From NCBI RefSeq assembly GCF_014204535.1, contig NZ_JACHLR010000003.1:269381-333380 (forward strand): DNA of 64,000 bases, read 5' to 3'. Within the stretch, counting starts at the first letter, position 1, and each line of letters opens with the position of its first letter. Source of the stretch: Novosphingobium chloroacetimidivorans. GTDB taxonomy: Bacteria; Pseudomonadota; Alphaproteobacteria; Sphingomonadales; Sphingomonadaceae. The notes under the pieces are model-generated. The model had not been told where the DNA came from. It did not search any database and saw nothing but the letters and a program-made list of their open reading frames with translations. The position numbers and the translations under genes were made by a program. Positions 17,765-26,642 of this stretch are shown one piece after another.

Positions 17765-17994
17765 GCTACATCCTTATCCCCATTATCGTCGTGCTGATGA
17801 TCATGGTCGTCGTCAGCCTGGTGCGCGGCATCGTGGCGTTCCTGCAGAGCACCAAGATGGATCTCGAGAGCGATCCGGGCGCGACGGGGGCGACCCCTGC
17901 GCAGCTGATGCAGAACAAGATGATGTTTAACCGCATCAAGTACCAGGCGGCCGCCGTCGTCGTGGTCGCATTGCTGATGGCGATGTCGAAGTAA
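17761..17994 (+). CDS. twin transmembrane helix small protein (HIG1-like)
   Basis: A 77-aa inner-membrane protein with two hydrophobic helices (about 3-28 and 58-75) joined by a polar loop containing MQNKMMFNRIKYQAAAV, the conserved part of the alphaproteobacterial twin-TM/HIG1-like family. Such proteins may associate with respiratory complexes, but this is not shown for the bacterial group. Translationally coupled to gluQ by a 4-nt overlap and followed 4 nt later by the adenosyltransferase gene; this twin-TM/adenosyltransferase pair is common in sphingomonads. Confidence 0.82.
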   Translation: MSYILIPIIVVLMIMVVVSLVRGIVAFLQSTKMDLESDPGATGATPAQLMQNKMMFNRIKYQAAAVVVVALLMAMSK

Positions 17995-17998
17995 GGCC

Positions 17999-18568
17999 TT
18001 GGTCCGCCTCAACAGGATCTACACGCGCACCGGCGACGACGGCACGACCGGCCTCGTCGACGGTTCGCGCCTGCCCAAGCATGCCGCGCGGATGGAGGCG
18101 ATCGGCGCGGTCGACGAGGCGAACAGCGCCATCGGCCTTTCGGTCTGCGCGCTGGATGGTTCGCCGCACGCCGAAGTCCTGACGCGCATCCAGAACGACT
18201 TGTTCGATCTCGGCGCCGACCTCGCCACGCCGGGTGACGATTTCACGCCGGGCGAGATGACCTTGCGCATCGTGTCCGCCCAGGCCGAGTGGCTGGAGGG
18301 GCAGATCGACGCCCTTAACGACCATCTCGAACCGCTGCGCAGCTTCATCCTGCCCGGCGGCACCGAAGCCGGCGCGCGAGTCCATGTCGCCCGGGCCGCC
18401 ACTCGCCGTGCGGAGCGGGCGGCGGTGGCGCTGGCCGCAACCGATCCGGTCAACCCCGCCGCGCTCGCCTACGTCAACCGGCTGAGCGACTACCTCTTCG
18501 TCCTCGCCCGCGCGATCAACGCCGAGGCGGGTGGCGACGTGCTCTGGGTGCCCGGGCAGAATCGGTGA
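17999..18568 (+). CDS. PduO-type cob(I)alamin adenosyltransferase
   Basis: Transfers adenosyl from ATP to cob(I)alamin to make coenzyme B12. The 189-aa product is the PduO/MMAB type: N-terminal ATP loop YTRTGDDGTTGL, then the helical bundle with AVDEANSAIGL, FDLGADLATP, FILPGGTEAGARVHVARAATRRAER and a terminal NRLSDYLFVLAR. The start is TTG at 17999, directly before the conserved VRLNRIYTRTGDDG, with AAGG a few bases upstream. Third gene of the gluQ operon; no cobalamin riboswitch is visible. Confidence 0.9.
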   Translation: MVRLNRIYTRTGDDGTTGLVDGSRLPKHAARMEAIGAVDEANSAIGLSVCALDGSPHAEVLTRIQNDLFDLGADLATPGDDFTPGEMTLRIVSAQAEWLEGQIDALNDHLEPLRSFILPGGTEAGARVHVARAATRRAERAAVALAATDPVNPAALAYVNRLSDYLFVLARAINAEAGGDVLWVPGQNR

Positions 18569-18576
18569 TTGTCCCT

Positions 18577-18726
18577 GTCCTCCCCGGCACGGGGAGGGGG
18601 ACCGCCGCCGCAGGCGGGGGTGGTGGGGACTCGCGTTCTCAAGCGAGCTTTCCGGACAACTCGCGCGCTGCCGAGACTCCCCTCCACCATGCTGCGCATG
18701 GTCCCCCTCCCCGCATCGGGGAGGAC
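18577..18726. repeat. palindromic repeat family D, copy 1
   Basis: Composite element with CCTCCCCGGCACGGGGAGG at the left, GACCGCCGCCGCAGGCGGGG inside, and CCCTCCCCGCATCGGGGAGG at the right; CCCTCCACCATG/CATGGTCC pieces pair within it. Related copies at 56263 and 57304. Confidence 0.75.
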
Positions 18727-18821
18727 AAGGGTACAAGTTCGCCCTAGCCGCTGTTCCAGTTTGCCCGCCGGCGTTTTGCCGCTAGTCACCCCTCCCGGAC
18801 ACCCACAGGGAGGCTTGGGCC

Positions 18822-19691
18822 ATGCAGACAGTCGCGATCATCGGTGCGGGGATCATGGGCGCGGGGATCGCGCAGACCGTGGCGGGCAAGGGCATGGACG
18901 TGATCCTGTCCGATGTCTCGGTCGAACTCGCCGAGAAGGGCAAGGCGGGCATCGCCAAGGGCCTGGCCAAGCTGGTCGCCAAGGAGAAGCTGACGCAAGC
19001 CGATGCCGACGCGCTGCTCGCCCGCATCACCCCGGTCGGCGACTACTCCAGCATGGGCAAGGCAGACCTCATCATTGAAGCCGCGACCGAGCGGGAGGAC
19101 ATCAAGGCCAGGATCTTCGCCGCCGCCGGTGAAGTGCTGGCGCCGAACGCGATCCTGGCGTCCAACACCAGTTCGATCCCGATCACCCGCATGGCCGCGC
19201 AGTCCCCCGATCCGACACGCTTTTGCGGACTGCACTTCTTCAACCCGGTGCCGGTCATGGGCCTGGTCGAGGTCATCCCCGGCCTCGCCACCTCGCAAGC
19301 CACCATCGACACCATGAAGGCGTTCGGCGAGACGCTGGGCAAGACCGTGGTGCTCGCCGGCGACGCCCCCGGCTTCGTGGTCAACCGCATCCTGTGCCCG
19401 ATGCTGAACGAGGCGATCTTCGTGCTGGGCGAAGGGCTGGGCTCGGTCGAGGACATCGACGCGGGTTGCAAGATCGGCCTCAACCATCCGATGGGTCCGC
19501 TGACGCTGTGCGACTTCGTCGGCCTCGATACCCTCTACGAAATCATGAAGGTGTTCCACGCCACGACCGGCGATCCCAAGTACCGCCCCGCCCCGCTGCT
19601 GCAGAAGTATGTCGAGGCGGGCTGGTACGGACGCAAGTCTGGCAAAGGCTTCTACGACTACTCGGGCGAAAAGCCGGTGCCCACGCGCTGA
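18822..19691 (+). CDS. 3-hydroxybutyryl-CoA (3-hydroxyacyl-CoA) dehydrogenase
   Basis: NAD-dependent oxidation of short-chain 3-hydroxyacyl-CoA in fatty-acid or PHB metabolism. The 289-aa stand-alone enzyme has the Rossmann motif [11 protein letters not shown] from residue 8, the catalytic loop [12 protein letters not shown] and [15 protein letters not shown], the [14 protein letters not shown] segment and the C-terminal [16 protein letters not shown] and [11 protein letters not shown]. Length and motifs match the PaaH/Hbd group. A monocistronic unit: the next gene has its own promoter beginning 8 nt after this stop. Confidence 0.92.
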   Translation: MQTVAIIGAGIMGAGIAQTVAGKGMDVILSDVSVELAEKGKAGIAKGLAKLVAKEKLTQADADALLARITPVGDYSSMGKADLIIEAATEREDIKARIFAAAGEVLAPNAILASNTSSIPITRMAAQSPDPTRFCGLHFFNPVPVMGLVEVIPGLATSQATIDTMKAFGETLGKTVVLAGDAPGFVVNRILCPMLNEAIFVLGEGLGSVEDIDAGCKIGLNHPMGPLTLCDFVGLDTLYEIMKVFHATTGDPKYRPAPLLQKYVEAGWYGRKSGKGFYDYSGEKPVPTR

Positions 19692-19698
19692 AGCCGAC

Positions 19699-19724
19699 GG
19701 AACCGACTCCTTTGCCCGTCCGTT
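19699..19724 (+). promoter_or_regulatory. EcfG-type general stress response promoter
   Basis: GGAAC (19699-19703), 17 nt, then CGTT (19721-19724): an exact match to the alphaproteobacterial sigma-EcfG consensus GGAAC-N16/17-CGTT. Transcription would start near 19731, just ahead of the AAAGGAG ribosome site (19734-19740) of the small acidic protein gene. Confidence 0.7.
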
Positions 19725-19746
19725 GAGCCGGGCAAAGGAGATTACC

Positions 19747-20061
19747 ATGGCCGACCGCAAGCCCGACCTCGACCGTCAGGATATCGTTCCCGAGCAGGAG
19801 GACGAGGATACCCAGGCGCAGACCGTCACCGACGATGCGTTCGGCACGACGGTCGACGATGGCCTCGAAGACAGCGAGAAGGACAAGAGCGGCCTGGAGG
19901 ACTTCGACGCGCCCGATCTGGTCGATCGCATGAAGCAGATGAACTCCAGCGGCCGGATCGACATGGGCGCCTTCGACGGCGAGGAAACCATGGACGACCT
20001 GGAGAACAAGTACGGCTCGCGCAACGCCGCGGACGAGGACTTCGCCGAGGACGACAGCTGA
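19747..20061 (+). CDS. small acidic hydrophilic protein, probable stress-regulon member; function unknown
   Basis: A 104-aa protein, strongly acidic (runs such as EQEDEDTQ, EDSEKDKSGLEDFDAPD, AADEDFAEDDS), no cysteine, no signal peptide and few hydrophobic residues, so probably largely disordered in the cytosol. The most ordered-looking part is DLVDRMKQMNSSGRIDMGAFDGEETMDDLENKYG (about 58-92). ATG 19747 has a textbook AAAGGAG 6 nt upstream and an EcfG-type promoter beginning 48 nt upstream. I know no function. Hydrophilic acidic proteins under stress sigma factors often protect macromolecules during osmotic or desiccation stress, but this is only analogy. Confidence 0.8.
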   Translation: MADRKPDLDRQDIVPEQEDEDTQAQTVTDDAFGTTVDDGLEDSEKDKSGLEDFDAPDLVDRMKQMNSSGRIDMGAFDGEETMDDLENKYGSRNAADEDFAEDDS

Positions 20062-20094
20062 GGCGGTAAGAGCCGGAATCAGACCAATCAAACC

Positions 20095-20180
20095 CGTCGC
20101 CCCCGCGCAGGCGGGGGCCCCGCTTTCTTCTCAGAACTCGAAAGAACAAGCGTGATCCCCGCCTTCGCGGGGATGACGAG
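20095..20180. repeat. palindromic repeat family A, copy 4
   Basis: Hairpins CCCCCGCGCAGGCGGGGG and ATCCCCGCCTTCGCGGGGAT about 40 nt apart, between two convergent genes. Confidence 0.8.
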
Positions 20181-20228
20181 AGTGGTGCTTCAGATCGGGC
20201 CTCGCACCATCCGTGACCGGACTCAGGC

Positions 20229-20432
20229 CTACTTGTCCGCGCTGTCCTTCGCCCACGGGTTCGTCGCCTGTACCCGCTGATGAACCGCCGGCTTCGCCGC
20301 ATCGTCGTCCGGTGAGGGCACCGCGCAATAGGCAGTGACCAGCACCCCGGCCGCCCACCACAGCGCGCGCCAGCGGCTGCGGAACACCGTCTTCATCGAA
20401 GGGCCGAGGGTCGAGATCATGGCCCCGGCCAT
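20229..20432 (-). CDS. small single-pass membrane protein downstream of mutS; unknown
   Basis: Up to 67 aa; one hydrophobic helix (RALWWAAGVLVTAYCAV) and a short polar tail ending NPWAKDSADK, a sequence style seen in small sphingomonad membrane proteins. The frame begins 13 nt after the mutS stop codon, so it could be co-transcribed. Starts at 20432, 20420 and 20396 are all possible (20396 gives MKTVFRSRWRALWW, 55 aa); none has a strong ribosome site. Gene status is plausible rather than proven. Confidence 0.5.
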   Translation of the reverse strand: MAGAMISTLGPSMKTVFRSRWRALWWAAGVLVTAYCAVPSPDDDAAKPAVHQRVQATNPWAKDSADK

Positions 20433-20445
20433 GCGCCCGCCACGG

Positions 20446-23049
20446 TTAAGTTTCCGTGCCCGCCTCTCGCTTCAACTGGTAGAGCAGCTCCAGCGCCTCG
20501 CGCGGCGACAGGGCGTCGACGTCGACCTCCTTCAGCCGCTCGCGAAGAGTGTCGCACGTCTCCTCGCGCGCGGCTTCGGCGGCGGCGAACAGGGGAAGAT
20601 CACCCAACCCCGCCGCAAGGCCGCCGGTCTGCGCCCGGCCCTTCTCCAGCTTGTCGAGCACCGACTTGGCGCGACTGACGACCTTGGCCGGCACGCCGGC
20701 GAGGCGCGCGACCGCCAGGCCGTAGCTGCGATCCGCCGGGCCTTCCGCCAGTTCGTGCAGCAGGACCAAGTCGCCCTTCCACTCGCGCGCGCGGACGTGG
20801 TGGAGCGAGAGCGCGTCGCACGTTTCGGCGAGGCGCGCCAATTCATGGTAGTGCGTGGCGAACAGGCAGCGGCAGCGATTGGTCTCATGCACCGCCTCGG
20901 CCACTGCCCAGGCGAGCGCGAGGCCGTCGTAGGTCGAGGTGCCGCGCCCGACTTCGTCCAGGATCACGAAGCTGCGCTCCGTCGCCTGCGCCAGGATGGC
21001 GGCGGTCTCCACCATCTCCACCATGAACGTCGAGCGCCCGCGCGCCAGGTTGTCCGAGGCGCCAACGCGGCTGAACAGGCGGTCGACCAGACCGATCTTC
21101 GCGCGGGTCGCCGGGACGAAGCCGCCCGCTTGCGCCAGCAGGACGATCAGCGCGTTCTGGCGCAGGAACGTGGACTTGCCGCCCATGTTGGGGCCGCCGA
21201 TCAGCCACAGCCGGTCATACACCGCGAGCTTGCAGTCGTTGGCGACGAAGCGCTCGCCCTGCGCAGCCAAGGCAGCCTCGACCACCGGATGGCGCCCCCC
21301 TTCGATCTCCAGGCACGCGGCATCGACGATCTCGGGCGCGCTCCAGCCGCCTTGTGCCGCGCGCTCGGCCTGTCCCGCGGCCACGTCGATGCGGGCGAGG
21401 GCGGCAGCGGTCGCGGCAATGGCGTTGCGGGCCTCGACCACGGCGGCGACCAGTTCCTCGAAGTGCGACTCCTCCGCCGCCAGCGCGTGGCCACCGGCCT
21501 CGGCGATGCGGCTGGCTTCCTCGTGCAAGGCCAGCGCGTTGAAGCGCATCGCGCCGGCCATGGTCTGGCGGTGGGTGAAGCCGCTGTCGGGCAGCAGCAG
21601 CCTGTCGGCATGGCGCTGCGGTACTTCGACGAAATAGCCGAGCACATTGTTGTGCTTGATCTTCAGCGCCGCCACACCGGTCTCGTCGCGGTACTTGGCC
21701 TCGAGGGCAGCGATGGCGCGGCGGGCATTGCCCGACGTGCGTCGCAAGTCATCGAGCGCGGCGTCATAACCCTCGGCGATGAACCCGCCCTGCCCGCGTT
21801 CGGTCGGCGGTGCCGGTACGAGTGCGCGGCTGAGCCAGTCGACCAGCTCGCCATGGCCCGAAAGCGCCGGCAACAACCGGGTCAGCAGCACCGGCACTGC
21901 CTCTCGCCGCCCCAGCCGCTCGTGCAAGTTCCGCGCACCGCTCAGCCCGTCCCGCAACTGGCCGAGGTCGCGCGGGCTACCACGGCCCGCCACCACCCGG
22001 CCCAGCGCACGGCCGATGTCCGGCAAGGCTCGGAGCGCGCTACGCACATCCTCGCGCAGCAAGGCATCGTCGTGAAGCCAGGCGACAAGCTCCAGCCGCT
22101 CGGCGATCTGCTGCCGGTCGGTCAGCGGCGCCGACAAGTCGTCCGCCAGTTGTCGCGCCCCGGCGCCGGTGACGCACCGGTCGATCGCATCGATCAGGCT
22201 TCCCTTGCGCTGGCCCTGGCTCGACTGGAGGATCTCCAGACTGGCACGGGTCGCCTCGTCCATCGCCAGCGTCGTATCGGACCCGCGCGCCTCGGGCGGC
22301 AGCAGCAGCGGCAGCTTGCCGCGCCCGACATGCTCCAGATAAGCGACGAGCCCGCCCGCCGCCGCCAGCATCGCGCGGCCGAACATGCCAAACCCGTCGA
22401 GCGTGGCAACGCCATGCACCGCCTTCAGCCGCGCCTCGCCGCCCTCGCTTGCGAAGTCGCGCGCCGGGCGCGGAATGCTGTCGAGCGGCAGGTCCCAGCC
22501 CTCCGGCGCCACCACTTCGCTCGCGCCGAGGCGAGCGAGCGCCGCGCCCATGCGATCGGGCGCGCACTCCTCCAGCTCCATGCGCCCAGTCGAGATGTCG
22601 ACCGCAGCGATGCCGACCACCCCTCGCACCTCGCACACTGCCGCGAGCACGTTGGCGCGTCGCGGCTCCAGCAGCGCTTCCTCGGTCAGCGTGCCCGCCG
22701 TTACGAACCGCACGATATCGCGCGCCACCAGGGTCTTGGAGCCGCCGCGCTTCTTGGCCTCCGCCGGGCTCTCCACCTGCTCGGCGATGGCGACGCGGCA
22801 GCCGGCGCGGATCAGGCGGGCGAGGTAGCCTTCGGAGGAATGCACCGGCACGCCGCACATCGGGATCGGCGCGCCGTTGTGCTCGCCCCGGCTGGTCAGC
22901 GAGATGTCGAGTATGCTCGCGGCCGTCTTCGCGTCCTCGAAGAACAGCTCGAAGAAGTCACCCATGCGGTAGAACAGCAGGCAATCGCCCGCCTCCTCGC
23001 GCAAGGCGAGGTACTGGGCCATCATCGGAGTGGGGGCGGCATCTGCCAT
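20446..23049 (-). CDS. mutS: DNA mismatch repair protein MutS
   Basis: Recognises base mismatches and small loops and recruits MutL. The 867-aa product has the mismatch-reading motif GDFFELF (F32-x-E34), the connector and lever domains, and the ATPase domain with Walker A GGPNMGGKST near residue 620, STFMVEMVE, Walker B FVILDEVGRGTSTYDG and the FATHYHEL switch. The tail AREALELLYQLKRE-like segment resembles the C-terminal tetramer region. The second position of the usual FYE motif is Phe here, a mild variation. Start MADAAPTPMMAQYL at 23049; an upstream in-frame ATG at 23124 is less likely. Divergent from maeB. Confidence 0.95.
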   Translation of the reverse strand: MADAAPTPMMAQYLALREEAGDCLLFYRMGDFFELFFEDAKTAASILDISLTSRGEHNGAPIPMCGVPVHSSEGYLARLIRAGCRVAIAEQVESPAEAKKRGGSKTLVARDIVRFVTAGTLTEEALLEPRRANVLAAVCEVRGVVGIAAVDISTGRMELEECAPDRMGAALARLGASEVVAPEGWDLPLDSIPRPARDFASEGGEARLKAVHGVATLDGFGMFGRAMLAAAGGLVAYLEHVGRGKLPLLLPPEARGSDTTLAMDEATRASLEILQSSQGQRKGSLIDAIDRCVTGAGARQLADDLSAPLTDRQQIAERLELVAWLHDDALLREDVRSALRALPDIGRALGRVVAGRGSPRDLGQLRDGLSGARNLHERLGRREAVPVLLTRLLPALSGHGELVDWLSRALVPAPPTERGQGGFIAEGYDAALDDLRRTSGNARRAIAALEAKYRDETGVAALKIKHNNVLGYFVEVPQRHADRLLLPDSGFTHRQTMAGAMRFNALALHEEASRIAEAGGHALAAEESHFEELVAAVVEARNAIAATAAALARIDVAAGQAERAAQGGWSAPEIVDAACLEIEGGRHPVVEAALAAQGERFVANDCKLAVYDRLWLIGGPNMGGKSTFLRQNALIVLLAQAGGFVPATRAKIGLVDRLFSRVGASDNLARGRSTFMVEMVETAAILAQATERSFVILDEVGRGTSTYDGLALAWAVAEAVHETNRCRCLFATHYHELARLAETCDALSLHHVRAREWKGDLVLLHELAEGPADRSYGLAVARLAGVPAKVVSRAKSVLDKLEKGRAQTGGLAAGLGDLPLFAAAEAAREETCDTLRERLKEVDVDALSPREALELLYQLKREAGTET

Positions 23050-23164
23050 TGCGCCACCGGTTAGCGCCACCGACGACGATTCGGAAAGCGTTCGAGGTGA
23101 GCTTTCCCCTACCAAGACCGACATACATTGGTTAGGGCCGCTCCCGATTGCGGGAGACAAGAGC

Positions 23165-25426
23165 GTGTCCGAAGAAACCAGGGTCCAGTTCACCGAGCGC
23201 GAGGCGCTGTTCTACCACCAGACGATCCGCCCTGGTAAGATCGAGATCATCGCGTCGAAGCCGATGGCGACGCAGCGCGACCTGTCGCTCGCCTACTCGC
23301 CCGGCGTCGCCGTGCCGGTGCAGGCGATCGCCGACAATCCCGCAGACGCGTATGAGTACACCGCCAAGGGCAACCTCGTCGCGGTGATCTCCAACGGCAC
23401 CGCGATCCTGGGCATGGGCAACCTTGGCGCACTCGCCTCCAAGCCGGTGATGGAAGGCAAGGCGGTGCTGTTCAAGCGCTTCGCCGACGTCGATTCGATC
23501 GACATCGAGCTCGCCACCGAGGACCCGGATGCCTTCATCGAGGCCGTCGCGCTGATGGAGCCGAGCTTCGGCGGGATCAACCTGGAAGACATCAAGGCGC
23601 CCGAGTGCTTCATCATCGAGCAGGCCCTGCGTGAGCGGATGAAGATCCCGGTCATGCACGATGACCAGCACGGCACCGCGATCATCGCCGCCGCCGGCGT
23701 GCTCAACGCCTGCTTCATCACCGGCCGCAAGCTGGAGGACGTGAAGGTCGCGGTGAACGGCGCCGGCGCGTCGGCGCTGGCCTGCACCGCTCTGATCAAG
23801 TCGATGGGCGTGCGCCACGAGAACGTGATCGTGTGCGACACCAAGGGCGTGATCTACCAGGGCCGCGCCAATGTCGATCAGTTCAAGTCGGCCCACGCGG
23901 CCAGCACCGACAAGCGCACCCTGGCCGAAGCGATGGTGGGCGCGGACATCTTCCTCGGCCTCTCGGCCAAGGGCGCGGTGACGCAGGACATGGTCAAGAC
24001 CATGGCCGATCAGCCGATCATCTTCGCCATGGCGAACCCCGACCCGGAGATCACCCCGCCCGACGCGATGGCAGTGCGTCCGGACGCGATCGTCGCTACC
24101 GGCCGCTCTGACTATCCCAACCAGGTCAACAACGTCCTGGGCTTCCCCTTCATCTTCCGCGGCGCGCTGGACGTGCGGGCCACCGCGATCAACGAGGAGA
24201 TGAAGATCGCCGCCGCCCGCGCCATCGCCGAGCTGGCGCGCGAGCAGGTGCCCGAGGAAGTCGCCGCCGCCTATGGCAAGAACCACCAGTTCGGCCGCGA
24301 CTACATCATCCCCGCACCGTTCGATCCGCGCCTGATGGAGCGCGTGTCCTCCGCCGTCGCCAAGGCGGCGATGGACTCGGGCGTGGCGCAAAAGGCCATC
24401 GAGGACTTCGACGCCTATCGCCATTCGTTGAAGGCCCGGCTGAACCCGACCACTTCGGTGCTCACCAGCGTCTATGCAAAGGTGAAGTCCGAGCCCAAGC
24501 GGATGATCTTCGCCGAAGCCGAGCACGACGTGGTGCTGCGCGCGGCGGTTCAGTATCGCGAGTTCGGCTATGGCGAGCCGGTGCTGGTCGGTCGCACCCA
24601 GGCGGTAATCGACAAGATGGTCGAGCTGGGCGTCGGCAATCCCGAGAGCTACGAGATCCAGAACTCGCTGGTGTCCGAGCATGTCGAGCCGATGGTGGCG
24701 ATGCTGTACGAGCGACTGCAGCGCCGCGGCTTCCTGGAGCGCGATGTGCGCCGCATGGTCAACCAGGACCGCAACGTCTTCGCCTCGGGCCTGCTCAAGC
24801 TGGGCGTCGGCGATGCCATGATCACCGGCATGACCCGCACCTTCGCGCAATCCATCAAGGAAGTGCGCCAGGTGCTGGACCCGAAGGAAGGCGCGCTGCC
24901 GTTCGGCATCCACATGCTGGTGGCCAAGAACCACACCGTGTTCATGTCCGACACCACGATCAACGAGCGGCCCTCCCCTGCTGATCTGGCGGTCATCGCG
25001 CGCGAGACGGCGGCCGTGGCACGGCGACTGGGCCATGAGCCGCGGGTGGCGTTCCTGTCCTACTCGACCTTCGGCAATCCCGGCGGTCGCTGGCTGGAAA
25101 ACATCCGCGCGGCGGTGCACCTGCTGGACCAGGAGGCGCAGGACTTCGAGTACGAGGGCGATCTTGCGCCCGATGCGGCGCTCAACCCCAACATCATGAA
25201 GCTCTACCCGTTCTCCCGCCTTTCGGCGCCGGCGAACGTGCTGATCATGCCGGGGCTGCAATCGGCCAACATCTCGGCCAAGCTGCTGCGCGAACTGGGC
25301 GGGGCGACCACGATCGGGCCGATGCTGATCGGCATGGAAAAGCCCGTGCAGGTGGTGCCGATGACCGCCATCGCGCCGGACGTGCTGACCAGCGCCGTGC
25401 TGGCGGCGAGCGGCGTGGCGGGCTGA
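23165..25426 (+). CDS. maeB: NADP-dependent malic enzyme with C-terminal phosphotransacetylase-like domain
   Basis: Decarboxylates malate to pyruvate with NADP. The 753-aa protein is the long alphaproteobacterial form: malic N-terminal domain with YSPGVAVP and DDQHGTAII (about 15-170), NAD-binding domain with VNGAGASALAC and ANPDPEITP (about 180-410), and a PTA_PTB-like domain (about 430-750) that usually lacks transacetylase activity and instead binds acetyl-CoA as regulator. The start is GTG 23165 (VSEETRVQFTEREAL) with GGGAG upstream; in-frame sequence before it lies in the mutS-maeB promoter region and is not conserved-looking. Confidence 0.93.
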   Translation: MSEETRVQFTEREALFYHQTIRPGKIEIIASKPMATQRDLSLAYSPGVAVPVQAIADNPADAYEYTAKGNLVAVISNGTAILGMGNLGALASKPVMEGKAVLFKRFADVDSIDIELATEDPDAFIEAVALMEPSFGGINLEDIKAPECFIIEQALRERMKIPVMHDDQHGTAIIAAAGVLNACFITGRKLEDVKVAVNGAGASALACTALIKSMGVRHENVIVCDTKGVIYQGRANVDQFKSAHAASTDKRTLAEAMVGADIFLGLSAKGAVTQDMVKTMADQPIIFAMANPDPEITPPDAMAVRPDAIVATGRSDYPNQVNNVLGFPFIFRGALDVRATAINEEMKIAAARAIAELAREQVPEEVAAAYGKNHQFGRDYIIPAPFDPRLMERVSSAVAKAAMDSGVAQKAIEDFDAYRHSLKARLNPTTSVLTSVYAKVKSEPKRMIFAEAEHDVVLRAAVQYREFGYGEPVLVGRTQAVIDKMVELGVGNPESYEIQNSLVSEHVEPMVAMLYERLQRRGFLERDVRRMVNQDRNVFASGLLKLGVGDAMITGMTRTFAQSIKEVRQVLDPKEGALPFGIHMLVAKNHTVFMSDTTINERPSPADLAVIARETAAVARRLGHEPRVAFLSYSTFGNPGGRWLENIRAAVHLLDQEAQDFEYEGDLAPDAALNPNIMKLYPFSRLSAPANVLIMPGLQSANISAKLLRELGGATTIGPMLIGMEKPVQVVPMTAIAPDVLTSAVLAASGVAG

Positions 25427-25430
25427 ACTT

Positions 25431-25585
25431 ATCCTCTCCCCGGCGGGGAGAGGATAGCGAAGCTTGTTCCGTCAGGAACTAGCGCAGCTTGGAGAGGGAT
25501 GCGGGCGCACTCTGCCCTCTCCAACTCCGGCTAAGTCGCTAACGCGCCTAAGCCTCCATATCCTCTCCCCGGCGGGGAGAGGATC
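25431..25585. repeat. palindromic repeat family C, copy 3
   Basis: Bounded at both ends by CCTCTCCCCGGCGGGGAGAG, with inner AGCGCAGCTTGGAGAGGGA and CCCTCTCCAACTCCGG. It lies between the convergent maeB and TSUP genes, where it could act as a bidirectional terminator. Confidence 0.82.
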
Positions 25586-25591
25586 ATGCGC

Positions 25592-26356
25592 TCAAAACCA
25601 CGCCTTGTAGATACCGAACCCGCTGGTCAGCGTCAGCACCACGCCGACGAGGATCAGCATCGACTTGACCGGGATGCGCTTGGCAGCGACGGCCCCGATC
25701 GGAGAGGCCGCGACGCCGCCGATCAGGAGGCCCAGCGTTCCGCCGGCAACCTGCGCGACGCCGATGTGCACGATGAACGCGATCGACACCGTCACTGTCA
25801 GGAAGAACTCGACCGCGCTGACGGTGCCCACCACCCGGCGCGGGTCGCCGCCCTGGATCAGCAGGTTGGAGGTCACCACCGGTCCCCAGCCCCCGCCTCC
25901 CGCGGCATCGAGGAAGCCGCCGACGAGGCCAAGCGGGGCGATCATCTTCACCTTCTTGATCTTGGGCGGATAGAGCAGCCCGCGCACCAGCAGCCACACG
26001 CCGATCAGGGCCAGATAGACCAGCACGAACGGCTTCACCACGCTCGCGTCCAATGAGGAGAGCACATAGGCGCCCAGGATGCCGCCGACCATGCCGGGGA
26101 TCAGCAGGCTGAAGAACAGCTTCTTGTCGATGTTGCCATGAAGCAGATGGCTGATACCGGACGTAGCGGTGGTGAAGCACTCGACCAGATGGACGCGCTG
26201 CGAGGCGAGTGCAGGCGGCACTCCCAGCACGCCCACCAGCAGCGTGTTCGAGATGACCCCGAACGCCATGCCGAGCGCACCGTCGACCAGCTGCGCTGCG
26301 AAACCCACCCCGATGAAGGGGAGCAGTGCTGCCCAGTCGAAACTTCCAAGGTCCAT
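25592..26356 (-). CDS. TSUP family (TauE/SafE) membrane permease
   Basis: Inner-membrane exporter or importer of small organosulfur or organic anions. The 254-aa protein has about eight hydrophobic segments and the two internally related halves typical of TauE/SafE: GFAAQLVDGALGMAFGVISNTLL (about 18-40) and GLVGGFLDAAGGGGWGPVVTSNLLI (about 148-172). Substrate cannot be told from sequence; neighbours give no sulfur-metabolism context. Confidence 0.88.
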   Translation of the reverse strand: MDLGSFDWAALLPFIGVGFAAQLVDGALGMAFGVISNTLLVGVLGVPPALASQRVHLVECFTTATSGISHLLHGNIDKKLFFSLLIPGMVGGILGAYVLSSLDASVVKPFVLVYLALIGVWLLVRGLLYPPKIKKVKMIAPLGLVGGFLDAAGGGGWGPVVTSNLLIQGGDPRRVVGTVSAVEFFLTVTVSIAFIVHIGVAQVAGGTLGLLIGGVAASPIGAVAAKRIPVKSMLILVGVVLTLTSGFGIYKAWF

Positions 26357-26467
26357 TCAGGTCGACTCCGTCGGCATTGTCGATCCTGCTGGTAGAGATG
26401 CTGAACGCGAGCGCTACCCCTGAAATGTTGTCCCAATGCAAGCGGGGCTTTGCGGGAGCGTACCCTT

Positions 26468-26634
26468 GCCCTCTCCCCGGTCGGGGAGAGGATACGAAGG
26501 CTTGCCAGCTTGGCTGGTTAGCCGCAGTTGGAGAGGGGTTTGTGCACTCTCAATCGTCGGAAAACCCCTCTCCCAGCTTCGCTAGCCACTTACGCGGCGA
26601 GCTGCGCTACCTCTCCCGGGAGGGGGGAGAGGGC
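26468..26634. repeat. palindromic repeat family C, copy 4
   Basis: Same plan as C1-C3: CCCTCTCCCCGGTCGGGGAG at the left, GTTGGAGAGGGGTTTG and AACCCCTCTCCCAGC inside, CTCTCCCGGGAGGGGGGAG at the right. Ends just before the pirin stop codon. Confidence 0.82.
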
Positions 26635-26642
26635 AAGGATGT

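Noticed and set aside
16717..17994. Long plus-strand frame running through repeat E1, gluQ and the twin-TM gene
   Set aside because: Its start lies in a repeat (RRGAEARR-type peptide) and it covers gluQ in the wrong frame; only the final 77 codons, from ATG 17761, are real.
20335..23064. 909-codon open frame antisense to mutS
   Set aside because: Shadow of mutS; composition typical of antisense GC-rich frames, no recognisable domain.
23132..25261. 709-codon open frame antisense to maeB
   Set aside because: Shadow of maeB; the malic enzyme frame carries all motifs.
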